Assembly (NCBI RefSeq): GCF_020164595.1
Contig: NZ_JAIQZE010000006.1
Location: 97,456-161,455, forward strand
Source: Psychroflexus longus
Lineage (GTDB): Bacteria > Bacteroidota > Bacteroidia > Flavobacteriales > Flavobacteriaceae
Reading direction: 5' to 3'
DNA length: 64,000 bases
Shown here: piece by piece, positions 15,894-25,553 of the stretch
Position numbering within the stretch: position 1 is the first letter of the stretch
Layout: the number at the start of each line of letters is the position of its first letter
Position numbers and translations under genes: made by a program
The notes under the pieces: generated by a model
The model's database searches: none
What the model saw: the letters and a program-made list of their open reading frames with translations, nothing else
What the model was told of the DNA's origin: nothing

Positions 15894-17255
15894 TCAGAAA
15901 TAAAAATTGGTCACAAAATTAAGTTGATGGAAGTTACTTCTGTTAAAGAAAAGCTCAGGCTGTTTCTCATTCTTGTTTTCTCTGTAAACCCATAACAGTT
16001 CAAAATTTAATCCTTTAAAAATTCCCTTTGGGCTATAGGTGATTTGAGTATTGAATTGTCGGGTACTGTCTATGTTATACTTATTCAAATGGAAATCTCC
16101 GACTTCTACGCCACTCAAGTCTTGGTAGTTAAAGCCTATTTTCATATTCGGAGTGAGGCGGTGATAATCTATTTTGAAAGTAAAAACATCAATTCCACCA
16201 AGGCCTTCCAATCTTGATCTTGGTATGGATGTGTAGAAGTTATCTCTGCCTATTTCTTTTGGAAATAAAAACCTACCTGTATCCATGGCATGGGTATAAG
16301 CTACACCAATTTTCAAATTTGAATTGAACCAGGTCAATTCTGAACTTATAATATTGGCTTGCTCATCTGGCTGTAAATATCTATTTACATACTCGAGTTG
16401 ATTACCATAATCTAAAGGTCTGGAATGTGAATACTGAATTCCGATTTTGAAGGATTGATAGGCAAAGTCTGCCTCAAACCATGAAATGTTACTGATTTTG
16501 TCGAAAAGAAAATTATAAAAATGAAAGTTTAAATTGTTGCCTACAAACCCGTAATTGACAACTGCGATGCCTTTACTTGGGTAGAAATTCCTGTAATTTG
16601 CATCCTCACCGTTTGGTTGAAATCCTTGATTCACTAGACCAAAAGCATCCTGAAAATTAAACCAGTCGTATGACGACCTGAGCGAAACTCTATTTAACCA
16701 TCCCATATCCAAACTGTGAGGAGAATCAAAATTGAGATGCATCCAGGCACCAGCATGTGCAAATCTGTTCATCCGGCCATCACTTTCATTTATAATCCTG
16801 GTATATTCTGTTTTAATTTTTCCATAGGATACGTAATAATTTCCTGCCTGATATTTTAGATAAAGCTCATCCAACCTAACTAAATTGTTGAATTGACCTT
16901 TATTAAATACATCGTAAAGTTCAAACTCCCATTTATCCCCTCGTCCAACAACAGGGTCAACACTTTTAAGGTCGTCCCCGATAGTCTTATAAGTAAAACT
17001 CGCCTGAATCCCAGCTTGAAATCCTTTGAATGGGAGTGTTTTAAAATTGATAGCACCTCCAGTTGCATTGGTAGAATAATCCGTAAGACTACCACGGTTA
17101 TAGGTAGCCATAGTGAAATTTCTTATTCTACCGTTTATAACAGCATTTTTGAAATAACTTTTAAGCTGAGATTGAGTTTTTTGATCACTTTCACTTTGCG
17201 CATTGCCTAAGTCAACAACTGTAATAAAAAGGATTAAAAATGCAATTGTTTTCAA
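15894..17255 (-). CDS. OprD-like outer-membrane porin
   Basis: A 453-residue outer-membrane beta-barrel. It has a signal peptide ending near GNAQ, then many alternating aromatic and polar strands (FQAGIQASFTYKTIG, YYVSYGKIKTEYTR, FKIGIQYSHSRPLDYGN), and a terminal Phe (FVTNFYF) as required by BAM. The pattern and length resemble OprD-type substrate-specific porins in Bacteroidetes. Substrate unknown. There is no SusD partner nearby, so it is not a SusCD uptake locus. The gap from the alpha/beta hydrolase (about 100 nt) suggests separate transcription. Confidence 0.75.
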   Translation of the reverse strand: MKTIAFLILFITVVDLGNAQSESDQKTQSQLKSYFKNAVINGRIRNFTMATYNRGSLTDYSTNATGGAINFKTLPFKGFQAGIQASFTYKTIGDDLKSVDPVVGRGDKWEFELYDVFNKGQFNNLVRLDELYLKYQAGNYYVSYGKIKTEYTRIINESDGRMNRFAHAGAWMHLNFDSPHSLDMGWLNRVSLRSSYDWFNFQDAFGLVNQGFQPNGEDANYRNFYPSKGIAVVNYGFVGNNLNFHFYNFLFDKISNISWFEADFAYQSFKIGIQYSHSRPLDYGNQLEYVNRYLQPDEQANIISSELTWFNSNLKIGVAYTHAMDTGRFLFPKEIGRDNFYTSIPRSRLEGLGGIDVFTFKIDYHRLTPNMKIGFNYQDLSGVEVGDFHLNKYNIDSTRQFNTQITYSPKGIFKGLNFELLWVYRENKNEKQPELFFNRSNFHQLNFVTNFYF

Positions 17256-17357
17256 TTTTAAAAAGTAATTTTAATTAACAAAATTACAATTCTAACATAG
17301 TCCTAAGTGTAACGCGTGTTACTCTAAATTTTGAAAACTAAAAACTTTAAACCTTGT

Positions 17358-18719
17358 CTATAGTGTTCTATTCAGCCATTCTTTGATATATTCCAAAACT
17401 TGTGGAGACATCGTCTGTTCTATAATTCCATATTCTGTACTATCTCCAGTTTCACTTTCCTGAAATAGATGATTTAAGCCTTCAAACTCTTTGGTCTCTA
17501 TATTTGTATTTCCTCCCTTTTTAATTTCCAACTCAATCGCTGCAAGGTTTTCTTTAGAAGAAACTTGAAAATCCTTATCGCCGTTGATAGCCAATACCGG
17601 GCAATCAATTTGGCTTAAATAATTTGATGGTTTGTTTTTAAGAAGAATCAAAGTCTCTTTAGAAGTTAATTGTTCAACCATCACCATTAATTCTTTCTCC
17701 ATCATGACTTCGGCATAATTGGCTGCTAAGAAATCAGTAAGTTCCTTTTTGAACTCATCATCTTCTGAATCTGTTGAAAGTATAAATTCATAAGTTTTGA
17801 CAAAAATGTCGTTTGATTTTTCAATTTGAGCGTCGTTTAGGCCTCTTAGTTTAAGAAAATCTGCTCTTTGCTTTAGCAGTAATTTATCTCCTTCAATTGC
17901 TGGAGCCGCCAATAAAACCATAAAAGCAATGTCTTCCTGAACAGCAACCTGAGGTGCTATTATTCCTCCTATACTGTGTCCTAGAAGACCTATCTTTTCT
18001 TTATCTACTTCTGTTCTAGTTTTCAAAAAATCCAAAGCAGATGTTACATCACCAATGAAGTTAGATAGTTCAGCATCTTGAAATCTTCCTTCAGATTCTC
18101 CTACTCCCCGTTCATCAAATCTTAAAACCCCTACCCCACTTTTCGTAAGTTCGTCTGCTAATAGTAAAAAGGGTTTATGCCCTAAGATGAAGCTATTTCT
18201 ATCCTGAGGACCGCTACCACTGAGGAGAACCACAACTGGAAATTGACCTTGTTTTTTTGGAAGTGTCAATGTACCTGCCAAATTAATACTATCTTTTTCG
18301 TTTCTAAAAACTACATCTTCTTCATAATAATCAAATGGTGGTAGTGGCTCTTGTGGTCGTTTCAATTTAGTATCGCCACGGGTCAGGTTTAGTTTTAATG
18401 ACATTCCATTTTGAACAAAGTTTCCGGCAATAGTATCTGTTGCTGTCAACTTTCCCTGGTATTTTGCCCTCAAAGGATTTATCTCTATCGTCAACAAGGA
18501 ATCGACAAAAGAAGTGGAAGTCGTTTTTAAATCATTAAGATTCTGAGCTGGAGAGCTAATCATAGACTTATATCCCCCTTCATCTTTATAAATTCTGAAG
18601 TTCAGATCCAGTGAAGTTCCGCCAAATTTCAATTGGCCAGTCCATTGACCTGAAAGGTCCTGAGCATTACTAGCGAAAGGGAGTAACAAAGAAATTAAAA
18701 TAATGTAAAAAGATTTCAT
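17358..18719 (-). CDS. Secreted alpha/beta hydrolase with N-terminal lipocalin-like domain
   Basis: The 453-residue protein has a signal peptide (residues 1-19, cleaved before QDLSGQW). A small beta-domain (20-120) follows, then an alpha/beta hydrolase (about 135-453). The nucleophile is Ser249 in LLGHSIGG, the oxyanion region LLSGSGPQDRN, the acid Asp in INGDKDFQV and the His in GLNHLF. Members of this secreted family are annotated as peptidases or esterases; the true substrate is open. It lies 29 nt downstream of the MBL-fold gene on the same strand and is probably co-transcribed with it. Confidence 0.88.
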   Translation of the reverse strand: MKSFYIILISLLLPFASNAQDLSGQWTGQLKFGGTSLDLNFRIYKDEGGYKSMISSPAQNLNDLKTTSTSFVDSLLTIEINPLRAKYQGKLTATDTIAGNFVQNGMSLKLNLTRGDTKLKRPQEPLPPFDYYEEDVVFRNEKDSINLAGTLTLPKKQGQFPVVVLLSGSGPQDRNSFILGHKPFLLLADELTKSGVGVLRFDERGVGESEGRFQDAELSNFIGDVTSALDFLKTRTEVDKEKIGLLGHSIGGIIAPQVAVQEDIAFMVLLAAPAIEGDKLLLKQRADFLKLRGLNDAQIEKSNDIFVKTYEFILSTDSEDDEFKKELTDFLAANYAEVMMEKELMVMVEQLTSKETLILLKNKPSNYLSQIDCPVLAINGDKDFQVSSKENLAAIELEIKKGGNTNIETKEFEGLNHLFQESETGDSTEYGIIEQTMSPQVLEYIKEWLNRTL

Positions 18720-18748
18720 AGTATATAATAGATTGATGAATAATGCAT

Positions 18749-19510
18749 TTAAAAATCTTTAGATTCTCCATCATTGGGAATCCAGGTTTTGTGATACAGT
18801 TTTTGCTCTTTAAATTTTGATTTTAGTTCTGCACGTTTTGTGGGACAATGGTTTAAAGCTTCAAGATGATTGCAAATGGTCATTCCAAAATTCAAATTGA
18901 CAAATCTTACAATATCTTCCATAGTCATAAGGATAGGTTCATATTGATCCAATTGTGCAGAACCGCATGGGATTACAGAGATGTCAGGCGTATAATCCAC
19001 CAATACTTTGGCAACCTCATCTGTAAAAATCGTATCCGAAGACCAATATAAACTGGGCTCATTCGGCAACTCTATATAAAACCCCATCACATTTCCCATC
19101 AACTCTGCAACTTCTCCATAACCATGCTGAGCAGGAATTCCTTCTATGGTTCCTCCTAAAAAAGCTTCCCGCATATTATAATCCAACTCCTGAATGACTC
19201 TGAGTCCTTTATCTTTCAAATTCTTAGCATCCAAAACACTGCAAGTAACTGGAAGTTGTTTTTCGTTCAAAAAGTCAATTCCTGCTTCATCCAGATGGTC
19301 TGCATGCTGATGAGAAATCAAAACATGGGTAATTTTTTCCATCAAAGAGTTAGCATTTGGCAACTCAACCAGAGGATTAAGTTTTGGAAGAAAACGCTCT
19401 TTAGTAAAGGCTTCAATAGTCCCCACATCTCCAAGCATGGGATCCACTAAAATAAGATCAGTTGGTGTCTCAATGATCGCAGTAGCATTTCTAAGATGGT
19501 GAAAAATCAT
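18749..19510 (-). CDS. MBL-fold metallo-hydrolase (UlaG-like)
   Basis: The 253-residue cytoplasmic protein has the metallo-beta-lactamase-fold metal motif HQHADH (SHQHADHLDEAGI), a downstream His in PAQHGYGE, Asp in WSSDTIF and a C-terminal CNHLEALNH. It lacks the usual first His-rich variations of glyoxalase II, and fits the YtnP/UlaG-like lactonase or hydrolase branch. Substrate unknown. It is divergent from the GNAT gene across 105 nt that contain a nested inverted repeat (19553-19583), and is followed closely by the secreted hydrolase. Confidence 0.85.
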   Translation of the reverse strand: MIFHHLRNATAIIETPTDLILVDPMLGDVGTIEAFTKERFLPKLNPLVELPNANSLMEKITHVLISHQHADHLDEAGIDFLNEKQLPVTCSVLDAKNLKDKGLRVIQELDYNMREAFLGGTIEGIPAQHGYGEVAELMGNVMGFYIELPNEPSLYWSSDTIFTDEVAKVLVDYTPDISVIPCGSAQLDQYEPILMTMEDIVRFVNLNFGMTICNHLEALNHCPTKRAELKSKFKEQKLYHKTWIPNDGESKDF

Positions 19511-19552
19511 TTCTTCGGATTTTGATATAAATTAGCTTGAATTTCAAAGATA

Positions 19553-19583
19553 ATTCAACTTTAATTATAAAGTTAAGTTGAAT
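19553..19583. promoter_or_regulatory. Nested inverted repeat between divergent MBL and GNAT genes
   Basis: ATTCAACTT (19553-19561) pairs with AAGTTGAAT (19575-19583), and inside it AACTTT (19557-19562) pairs with AAAGTT (19569-19574). It sits 43 nt from the MBL start and 33 nt from the GNAT start, a good position for a shared operator. It could be chance in AT-rich DNA. Confidence 0.4.
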
Positions 19584-19615
19584 GAGATTGCTTTTATTTG
19601 CAAAAAAATTGAACG

Positions 19616-20134
19616 ATGCCGATAAGAATAAATCCAGTAAGTTCCTCTGAAGTTGAATCTCTGGCAAAACTCAGTAAAACCACATTTATTGAATCCCATG
19701 GACATAGCGCCGAAGCTTCAGATATTGAAAATTATGTGGACTTTAATTTCAACATAAAGGAACTATCAAAAGCACTTAAGGATTCTAATATTCAATTCAA
19801 TAAAATATATTTTAACGACCACCTGGCAGGATATTCCAAACTTATTTTAAATCAGCCTCATCCGCTTACGGATATCTCTCCTATTGCCAAATTTGAAAGG
19901 CTGTATCTCTTAAAAGATTTCTATGGTCTAGGTTTAGGAGAGGAACTTTTGAAACACAACATTGAAATTGCCAGAGCGCATCAACAAAAAGCCTTTTGGC
20001 TATTTGTCTGGACAGAAAATGAAAAAGGCCTTAAATTTTACAGAAAGAACAATTTTGAAAGTATTGGAGAACATAATTTTAAGATTAGTGAAGATCACTC
20101 CAATCCTAATTATGTGATGCTGAAGAAATTGTAA
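19616..20134 (+). CDS. GNAT family N-acetyltransferase
   Basis: The 172-residue protein has the GNAT fold. The acetyl-CoA-binding motif A is ERLYLLKDFYGLGLGEELL (about 102-120), and motif B follows with FWLFVWTENEKGLKFYRKNNF. The substrate could be a small amine or a protein N-terminus and cannot be read from sequence. It is monocistronic and divergent from the MBL gene. Confidence 0.88.
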   Translation: MPIRINPVSSSEVESLAKLSKTTFIESHGHSAEASDIENYVDFNFNIKELSKALKDSNIQFNKIYFNDHLAGYSKLILNQPHPLTDISPIAKFERLYLLKDFYGLGLGEELLKHNIEIARAHQQKAFWLFVWTENEKGLKFYRKNNFESIGEHNFKISEDHSNPNYVMLKKL

Positions 20135-20254
20135 CTCAACCAATTTGAAAATCTACAATGAAATTTAATGGTTTTGAATGTCATGGCTCAAAATTTATGA
20201 TAGAATAGACTAGCCAATATTTATTTTTAAAGGTTAACTTTAAAAATAACACTC

Positions 20255-20557
20255 ATGAAATCAATTGCTCTTATATGTTTAACGTTTTTTTTGCTGGGTT
20301 GTATTTCACAAAATAATAACCAAACTACACGCAATATGTCGGAATATACAGGATCGTTACAGAAACGAGGAATAACCAATTATCAATATGGAACTCATAC
20401 CCTCGAAACAGAAGATTCATTTTATGCTTTAAAAAGTGGGACTATAGATTTAGACGCTTACGCAGGAGAAAGAGTAACATTAATCGCAGAAATCATAGAA
20501 GGTTATCCAGTCGATAACGGACCCGTCTATTTAAACGTCACTAAAATAAAGCCATAA
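20255..20557 (+). CDS. Small lipoprotein, possible OB-like fold
   Basis: A 100-residue protein with lipobox LLGC (Cys16), a polar linker (ISQNNNQTTRN) and a beta-rich domain (YALKSGTIDLDAYAGERVTL and VYLNVTKI) that resembles a short OB-fold. The fold guess is weak. It ends directly before a bidirectional terminator, so it is probably monocistronic. Function unknown. Confidence 0.65.
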   Translation: MKSIALICLTFFLLGCISQNNNQTTRNMSEYTGSLQKRGITNYQYGTHTLETEDSFYALKSGTIDLDAYAGERVTLIAEIIEGYPVDNGPVYLNVTKIKP

Positions 20558-20558
20558 T

Positions 20559-20586
20559 AAAAGAGCCGAATGATACGGCTCTTTTA
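20559..20586. terminator. Bidirectional terminator between convergent genes
   Basis: An 8-bp perfect stem (AAGAGCCG at 20561-20568 with CGGCTCTT at 20576-20583) around AATGATA. A/T runs flank both sides, serving the lipoprotein gene (+) and the subtilase gene (-). Confidence 0.85.
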
Positions 20587-20607
20587 TAATTGTTATAAAT
20601 TCTTTAT

Positions 20608-21885
20608 TTAGTGTGTTATGATAGGATCAGGTGTGCCATCAGGATCACCATTTACAGTTCCACTTGTACTCGGGCTTCCTAATAATAAAACACCAGCAGC
20701 ATGAGGGGTTGCCATAGATGTACCGCTAATAGTATTATAACCTCCACCTTTCCAAGTTGATTTAACTGAAACACCTGGTGCACAAAAATCTACAGGAGGG
20801 TTTCCAAAGTTTGAGAAGCTAGCCCAATTGTCGCCTTCGCTCATAGCAGAGATAGTATAAATATTGTTACCATTTACACGAGCAGGAGAAACATTATTAG
20901 CATCCTGTGCCTCATTTCCTGCAGCTAGCATAAAGTTGATTCCGTTTTGAGCCGCTGCCTTAATAGCATCTTCAAGTGCAACAGAAACTGGACCACCTAA
21001 ACTCATATTAGCAACATCACCACTTGTTCCATTTGCAGCAACGTGATCTACACCAGCAATAACTCCAGAATAAGATCCGGATCCTCTTGAGTCTAATACT
21101 TTAACAGGTATAACGCTAGCACCTGGAGCAACTCCAATAACACCTATAGAATTATTTAAAGCAGCTATAGTTCCTGCAACGTGTGAACCGTGACCATTAC
21201 CGTCATCTAAAGATTTCCCATCTCTACCTGAAGTAAATGCATTAAATCCACGGGACCCATCAACATTTAAATCTGGATGATCTAAGTCTATACCAGAATC
21301 CAAAATCCACGCAACATTAGTTCCTGTATATGAAGATACTCCATTTACACGCGGTATTCCCCAAGGTGTTTCCTGAGTAGATGATCCATCGCCACCACCA
21401 TCATCAACTGGGTCAGTTGGATCGCCTGGCTCATCACAGGGTCCTCCATTCGGCGTACCACAAGGAGGTGCAAATTGAACAATTCGATCTTGTTCAATGT
21501 ATTTTACACGCTTGTCATTTCTTAAAAGATCTGCCTCAGTTTCTGACAACTTTAATGTAGCTCCTGCAATTGATTTTGCATACACTTTTAAAGGCTCTAT
21601 AGATGACATTTTACTTTCAGAAAGTATAGATTCTAAAACGTTTAAAACATTTGTGCGTGCATCTACATAGCTTTTTGAAGTGTTATCTTCAGTTAATCCT
21701 CCATTAAGAACAACAATGTATTGATCCGGAATAAGGCTTGATTCACCTACAGCGTTTGCAGAGTCAAAGCTATTTAATTCCTGAATGGTTTGCAAGTCAT
21801 CTGTTTCCCTATCGTCTGAACAGGAAAAAATCGTCACTACAAAAGCAGCTACTAATAAAAGTTTGAAATTGAAATAATTTTTCAT
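20608..21885 (-). CDS. Subtilisin-like (S8) serine protease lipoprotein
   Basis: A 425-residue secreted protease. Lipobox residues end at Cys22, followed by SDDRETDD, which resembles the Ser-acidic surface-export signal described for flavobacterial lipoproteins. An inhibitor I9-like propeptide (about 50-138) and an acidic D/P/G linker (140-172) follow, then the catalytic domain: Asp196 (ILDSGID), His232 (GHGSH), oxyanion Asn324 (AAGN) and Ser390 (SGTSMATPHAAG). The chain stops about 30 residues after the Ser helix, without a T9SS domain. Likely a surface-tethered protease for external proteins. An inverted repeat lies just upstream of the start. Confidence 0.93.
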   Translation of the reverse strand: MKNYFNFKLLLVAAFVVTIFSCSDDRETDDLQTIQELNSFDSANAVGESSLIPDQYIVVLNGGLTEDNTSKSYVDARTNVLNVLESILSESKMSSIEPLKVYAKSIAGATLKLSETEADLLRNDKRVKYIEQDRIVQFAPPCGTPNGGPCDEPGDPTDPVDDGGGDGSSTQETPWGIPRVNGVSSYTGTNVAWILDSGIDLDHPDLNVDGSRGFNAFTSGRDGKSLDDGNGHGSHVAGTIAALNNSIGVIGVAPGASVIPVKVLDSRGSGSYSGVIAGVDHVAANGTSGDVANMSLGGPVSVALEDAIKAAAQNGINFMLAAGNEAQDANNVSPARVNGNNIYTISAMSEGDNWASFSNFGNPPVDFCAPGVSVKSTWKGGGYNTISGTSMATPHAAGVLLLGSPSTSGTVNGDPDGTPDPIITH

Positions 21886-21897
21886 TTGTTAAATTTT

Positions 21898-21924
21898 ATG
21901 TTAGTAATATGATAAAACTAACAT
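21898..21924. promoter_or_regulatory. Inverted repeat upstream of subtilase gene
   Basis: ATGTTAGT (21898-21905) and ACTAACAT (21917-21924) form an 8-bp perfect repeat with an 11-nt spacer, 13 nt upstream of the subtilase start. It may be an operator or a leader hairpin; there is no independent support. Confidence 0.3.
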
Positions 21925-22107
21925 TTTATTAAGAACCAAAAATTTTTAGCAAAAAAAGTAGATTAGTAACAACTATTAAATTCAACTATCTGAGAAACAA
22001 ATCTTAAGAGTCAAAAATATTATGATTTAATTTTTCCAAATCTATTTTTAATAGAGGATAATATATTATCGGAAGAACTATTTAAGGCTATCTTATTGAT
22101 AAAGAAA

Positions 22108-22130
22108 AGAGCCGATACAATATCGGCTGT
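22108..22130 (-). terminator. Terminator after tricorn-like protease gene
   Basis: AGCCGATA (22110-22117) pairs with TATCGGCT (22121-22128) around a 3-nt loop. On the minus strand it is followed by a T-rich run, 24 nt after the stop of the protease gene. Confidence 0.7.
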
Positions 22131-22151
22131 TTTAAATTCTAGACATAGTTT

Positions 22152-25100
22152 TTACTTCTTATCATAACCCTTAGGTCGTTTCCATCTCACAGGCGCATCT
22201 GGTTCAGGCTTCATTTTAAATTCTTCTGTTTTCAACAATTCCAAAGCTTCTTTTACAGCGCGTTCCAATTGAGCATCTCTGCCTTCAAGTGATACTTTTG
22301 GCTCATCAATAACTTCAATATCAGGAGCCACCCCTTCACCTTCAACAGCCCATTCGCCATCAGTATCGTAAAAACCACCTCTTGGGGCTACCATTCTACC
22401 GCCATCAATAAATCTTGGTGTATCCCAAGTTCCTACAAGTCCACCCCATGTTCGAGTTCCCACTAAAGGTCCAATATCTTTCTTCTTAAACATATAGGGT
22501 AATAAATCACCGCCAGATCCTGCCCTTTCATTGATGATCATCACTTTTGGCCCCCAAATTCCTGCCAAAGGGGATGTCCAGGGACGATTATTTCCTGCTT
22601 TACTATTGAAGTAACCTATTGGTTCACGAGTCATAATATCAATCATGTAATCAGCAGCTGAACCTCCTCCATTATTTCGTTCGTCCAAAATAACTCCTTT
22701 TTTATTCTGTTGTGAGAAATAATATCGGTTAAAGCTTGTGAAGCCTGGCTGACTTGTATTTGGTATATAGACATAGGCCAACTTTCCATCAGACATCTCA
22801 TTCACTTTTCTTCGGTTGCTTTCTACCCAGTCTATGTATCTAAGTCCGTTTTCACTGCTCACAGGCTTTACATAAACTCGTCTTGCACCAACATCTGAAG
22901 CTTTATCGTTCACCAATACAGATACCGTTCTTCCGGCAGTCTGTGCAAAATGTTCGTAAATATTATCTTCCGAGGTGATTTTCCTTCCATTCACTTCCAG
23001 AATATAATCTCCCACTGAAATATTTTGCCCTGTAAGTCCGAGGGGCGCATCCAAATCTGGATTCCATTTCTCTCCATTATAAATCTTATTAATTTTATAA
23101 CGACCCTTATCAATTTCATAATCGGCTCCAAGTAGACCAACAGGCACCCTATCTACATCAGGCATATCACCACCAGATACATAAGAGTGACCTATAGCTA
23201 CTTCACCACTTAATATGTCAACCAGATAATTCAAATCTGTTCTGTGCTGTACATGCTTTACCCATGGATGATACCAGCTGTACACTTTATCCCAAGGTGC
23301 GCCATGAACATTGTCCACATATAGAAAATCACGCATAAATCTCCAGCCTTCTTTAAATATTTGAGCATATTCCTTCTCAGGAATAACATTCATTTTTGCA
23401 GAAACTGAGATTTTATCTTCTGGTTTTGGTGAAGTTTTAGTATCAGAAATACTCCAGCTACCTTTTTTTTGTAAAAGCGTAAAATTTCCATTTTTAGAAA
23501 GCACCATTTGGCTTATACCCTCTTCAAAATCTTCGGCTTTTTCTTTTTTGACATCATAAGTATGAACTTTCAATCCCTCCAAATTCGGAATCGATTCAGC
23601 AATGAATAATTTATGAGCTTCAGAACTTCTTATGAATTGATAATTTCTGGCTGGTAATTTTAAAGAAACCAAACGATCTTGAATGTTATCAAAATCAATT
23701 TTTACAGTAACAGTCTCCTCTTTTTTATTTTTCTTGCCTTTACTTTTTTTGTCATTATCTTCTTCTTCTTCTTTCTTGGCTTCTTCTTCGTCGCTTATGG
23801 GTAAATTTGGTGCTTTGCCATCTGCACTTAAGACCACTGCGTATAAACTTCTAGTTACTGATGGATCATAAGAACTCATGTCTAGCCAACCTGTATTTAA
23901 GCCATAATCTGTACTTGCCAGAAAGTATAGATATTCCCCGGATTGGTCCCATTGAGGTGAAGTTGAATCGGCTAAAGGATCTGAAACCTGATGAGTTTTA
24001 CCGGATTGTGTATCATAAATAAATATGGCTTTGAAGTGGCTATTTTGTTGTTTTTCGTAAGTAATATAACGGCTATCTGGTGACCAAATTGGATTCATCG
24101 TCCTGTTGGGGTGAGCAAAACCATCTGTATCTACTTTTTTAACTTTTCCATTTTCTAAACTGATGTACCAAAGATTGTAATCTGTATCGGTATAACTAAT
24201 TAGTTTACCATCAGGTGACCAGTCTGGTGTGAAATAAAAGGTCGGATTTTCTAAAGCAAAAGATTTTTGATTTTCTCCAAATTGATCAGCAACAACCAAC
24301 TGGTATTCTCCACTTGCATCCGAAAACCAGGCTATTTTATCTCCCTGAGGCGACCAAATAGGAAATCTATCGGCGACTCCACTACTCTGCGTAATGTTTC
24401 TCCAGCTTCCTTCCTCTTTTGGGAATGTAAAAATATCGCCTCTATGTTCAAAAACAGCTCTTTTCCCGCTTGGTGAAAGGTTGGGATAACTCACATTACT
24501 GGAGCTTACATCCTCCCATCTTTCTCTGCTAAAATTTAAATCTCCAGCAACATTAATCTCTAATTGCTGAATTGATTTATTCTGAGTATTTAAAGTATGT
24601 AAATAACCACCCTGTTCGTAAACAATTTGATCTCCAAAAGCATCTAAGCTCTTAACATCAAATTTCTTATGAAAGGTAATTTGTTCTTCTTTCTGAGATT
24701 TTAGATCATAACTCCAGATGTTACTCACATAATCTCTTTCGGATAAGTAATAAACTTTCTCTCCAACCCAGACAGGGTCAAGGTGTCTTTCCTTATCAAG
24801 TTGTGGAGTTCTAGTTAATTCCTGAGTATTCAAATTCAGAATCCAAATGGGCATGGCTTGTCCTCCACGGTAGTTTCTCCACTCTGGATCCCAGGAAGTG
24901 ATTGGCGTGTAAGCCAAGTAATTTCCATCTTCGGAAACCTCTCCATAAGCTGCTCTAATATCTACTAATGGTTTAGGAAAACTACCTTCAGTTGAAACGG
25001 TATAAAGTTGAGAAGTTTTGGTCGGATGAGATGTTCTTCCTGTTCTAAATAGAATTTCACCAGAAGGCGTCCATCCTTGTACAAAGTCACCAGCAGGGTG

Positions 25101-25406
25101 ATAAGTCAAACGTTTGGGTGTTCCTCCTGCAGCAGGGATCACATAAACATCTATGTTACCGTCATACTGTGCTGTAAATGCTATCCAATCTCCATCATTA
25201 GAAAAATGAGGTGAAGATTCGTAACCTTCATAAGTCGTTAAACGTTCAGCATCACCTCCAGACAATGGAACTTTCCACAAATCATTGGCGTAAACAAAAA
25301 CAACGCTCTCCTCAGATAATGTTGGTTGCCTCAACAGCATTGTTCCTTGAGCAAAAGTACTTGCTACAGAAAATATCAATAATAAACAAAAATAGGTCTT
25401 TTTCAT
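22152..25406 (-). CDS. Tricorn-like S41 family protease
   Basis: A 1084-residue exported protease with signal peptide ending near TFAQ. Residues about 22-540 hold beta-propeller (PD40/WD40-like) repeats (SPHFSNDGDWIAFTAQYDG, PIWSPQGDKIAWFSDASG, PDWSPDGKLISYTD). A highly charged E/K insert sits near 545-570. A core domain, a PDZ domain (about 755-850) and the S41 catalytic domain follow, with nucleophile Ser in NERAGSGGDLLPY and a WGGLVGTWDTP segment. Tricorn proteins form large complexes that degrade peptides; the exported bacterial form probably works in the periplasm. It stands alone with its own terminator. Confidence 0.92.
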   Translation of the reverse strand: MKKTYFCLLLIFSVASTFAQGTMLLRQPTLSEESVVFVYANDLWKVPLSGGDAERLTTYEGYESSPHFSNDGDWIAFTAQYDGNIDVYVIPAAGGTPKRLTYHPAGDFVQGWTPSGEILFRTGRTSHPTKTSQLYTVSTEGSFPKPLVDIRAAYGEVSEDGNYLAYTPITSWDPEWRNYRGGQAMPIWILNLNTQELTRTPQLDKERHLDPVWVGEKVYYLSERDYVSNIWSYDLKSQKEEQITFHKKFDVKSLDAFGDQIVYEQGGYLHTLNTQNKSIQQLEINVAGDLNFSRERWEDVSSSNVSYPNLSPSGKRAVFEHRGDIFTFPKEEGSWRNITQSSGVADRFPIWSPQGDKIAWFSDASGEYQLVVADQFGENQKSFALENPTFYFTPDWSPDGKLISYTDTDYNLWYISLENGKVKKVDTDGFAHPNRTMNPIWSPDSRYITYEKQQNSHFKAIFIYDTQSGKTHQVSDPLADSTSPQWDQSGEYLYFLASTDYGLNTGWLDMSSYDPSVTRSLYAVVLSADGKAPNLPISDEEEAKKEEEEDNDKKSKGKKNKKEETVTVKIDFDNIQDRLVSLKLPARNYQFIRSSEAHKLFIAESIPNLEGLKVHTYDVKKEKAEDFEEGISQMVLSKNGNFTLLQKKGSWSISDTKTSPKPEDKISVSAKMNVIPEKEYAQIFKEGWRFMRDFLYVDNVHGAPWDKVYSWYHPWVKHVQHRTDLNYLVDILSGEVAIGHSYVSGGDMPDVDRVPVGLLGADYEIDKGRYKINKIYNGEKWNPDLDAPLGLTGQNISVGDYILEVNGRKITSEDNIYEHFAQTAGRTVSVLVNDKASDVGARRVYVKPVSSENGLRYIDWVESNRRKVNEMSDGKLAYVYIPNTSQPGFTSFNRYYFSQQNKKGVILDERNNGGGSAADYMIDIMTREPIGYFNSKAGNNRPWTSPLAGIWGPKVMIINERAGSGGDLLPYMFKKKDIGPLVGTRTWGGLVGTWDTPRFIDGGRMVAPRGGFYDTDGEWAVEGEGVAPDIEVIDEPKVSLEGRDAQLERAVKEALELLKTEEFKMKPEPDAPVRWKRPKGYDKK

Positions 25407-25553
25407 GAGTTCTAATCATTTTAAAATTTTGCAGAAAGTTAAACAAAACAGATTATTTGAAGTTAACACAACTGAACTATGAGTCAAATAAAAAATTCAT
25501 AAATATGAATTACTAACTTGTGACTTTATAAATCTTTTCTTACAAAATTAATT

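Noticed and set aside
23683..23871. Plus-strand frame rich in Phe, Leu and Ser
   Set aside because: It is the antisense of the E/K/D-rich insert of the tricorn-like protease; the composition explains it.
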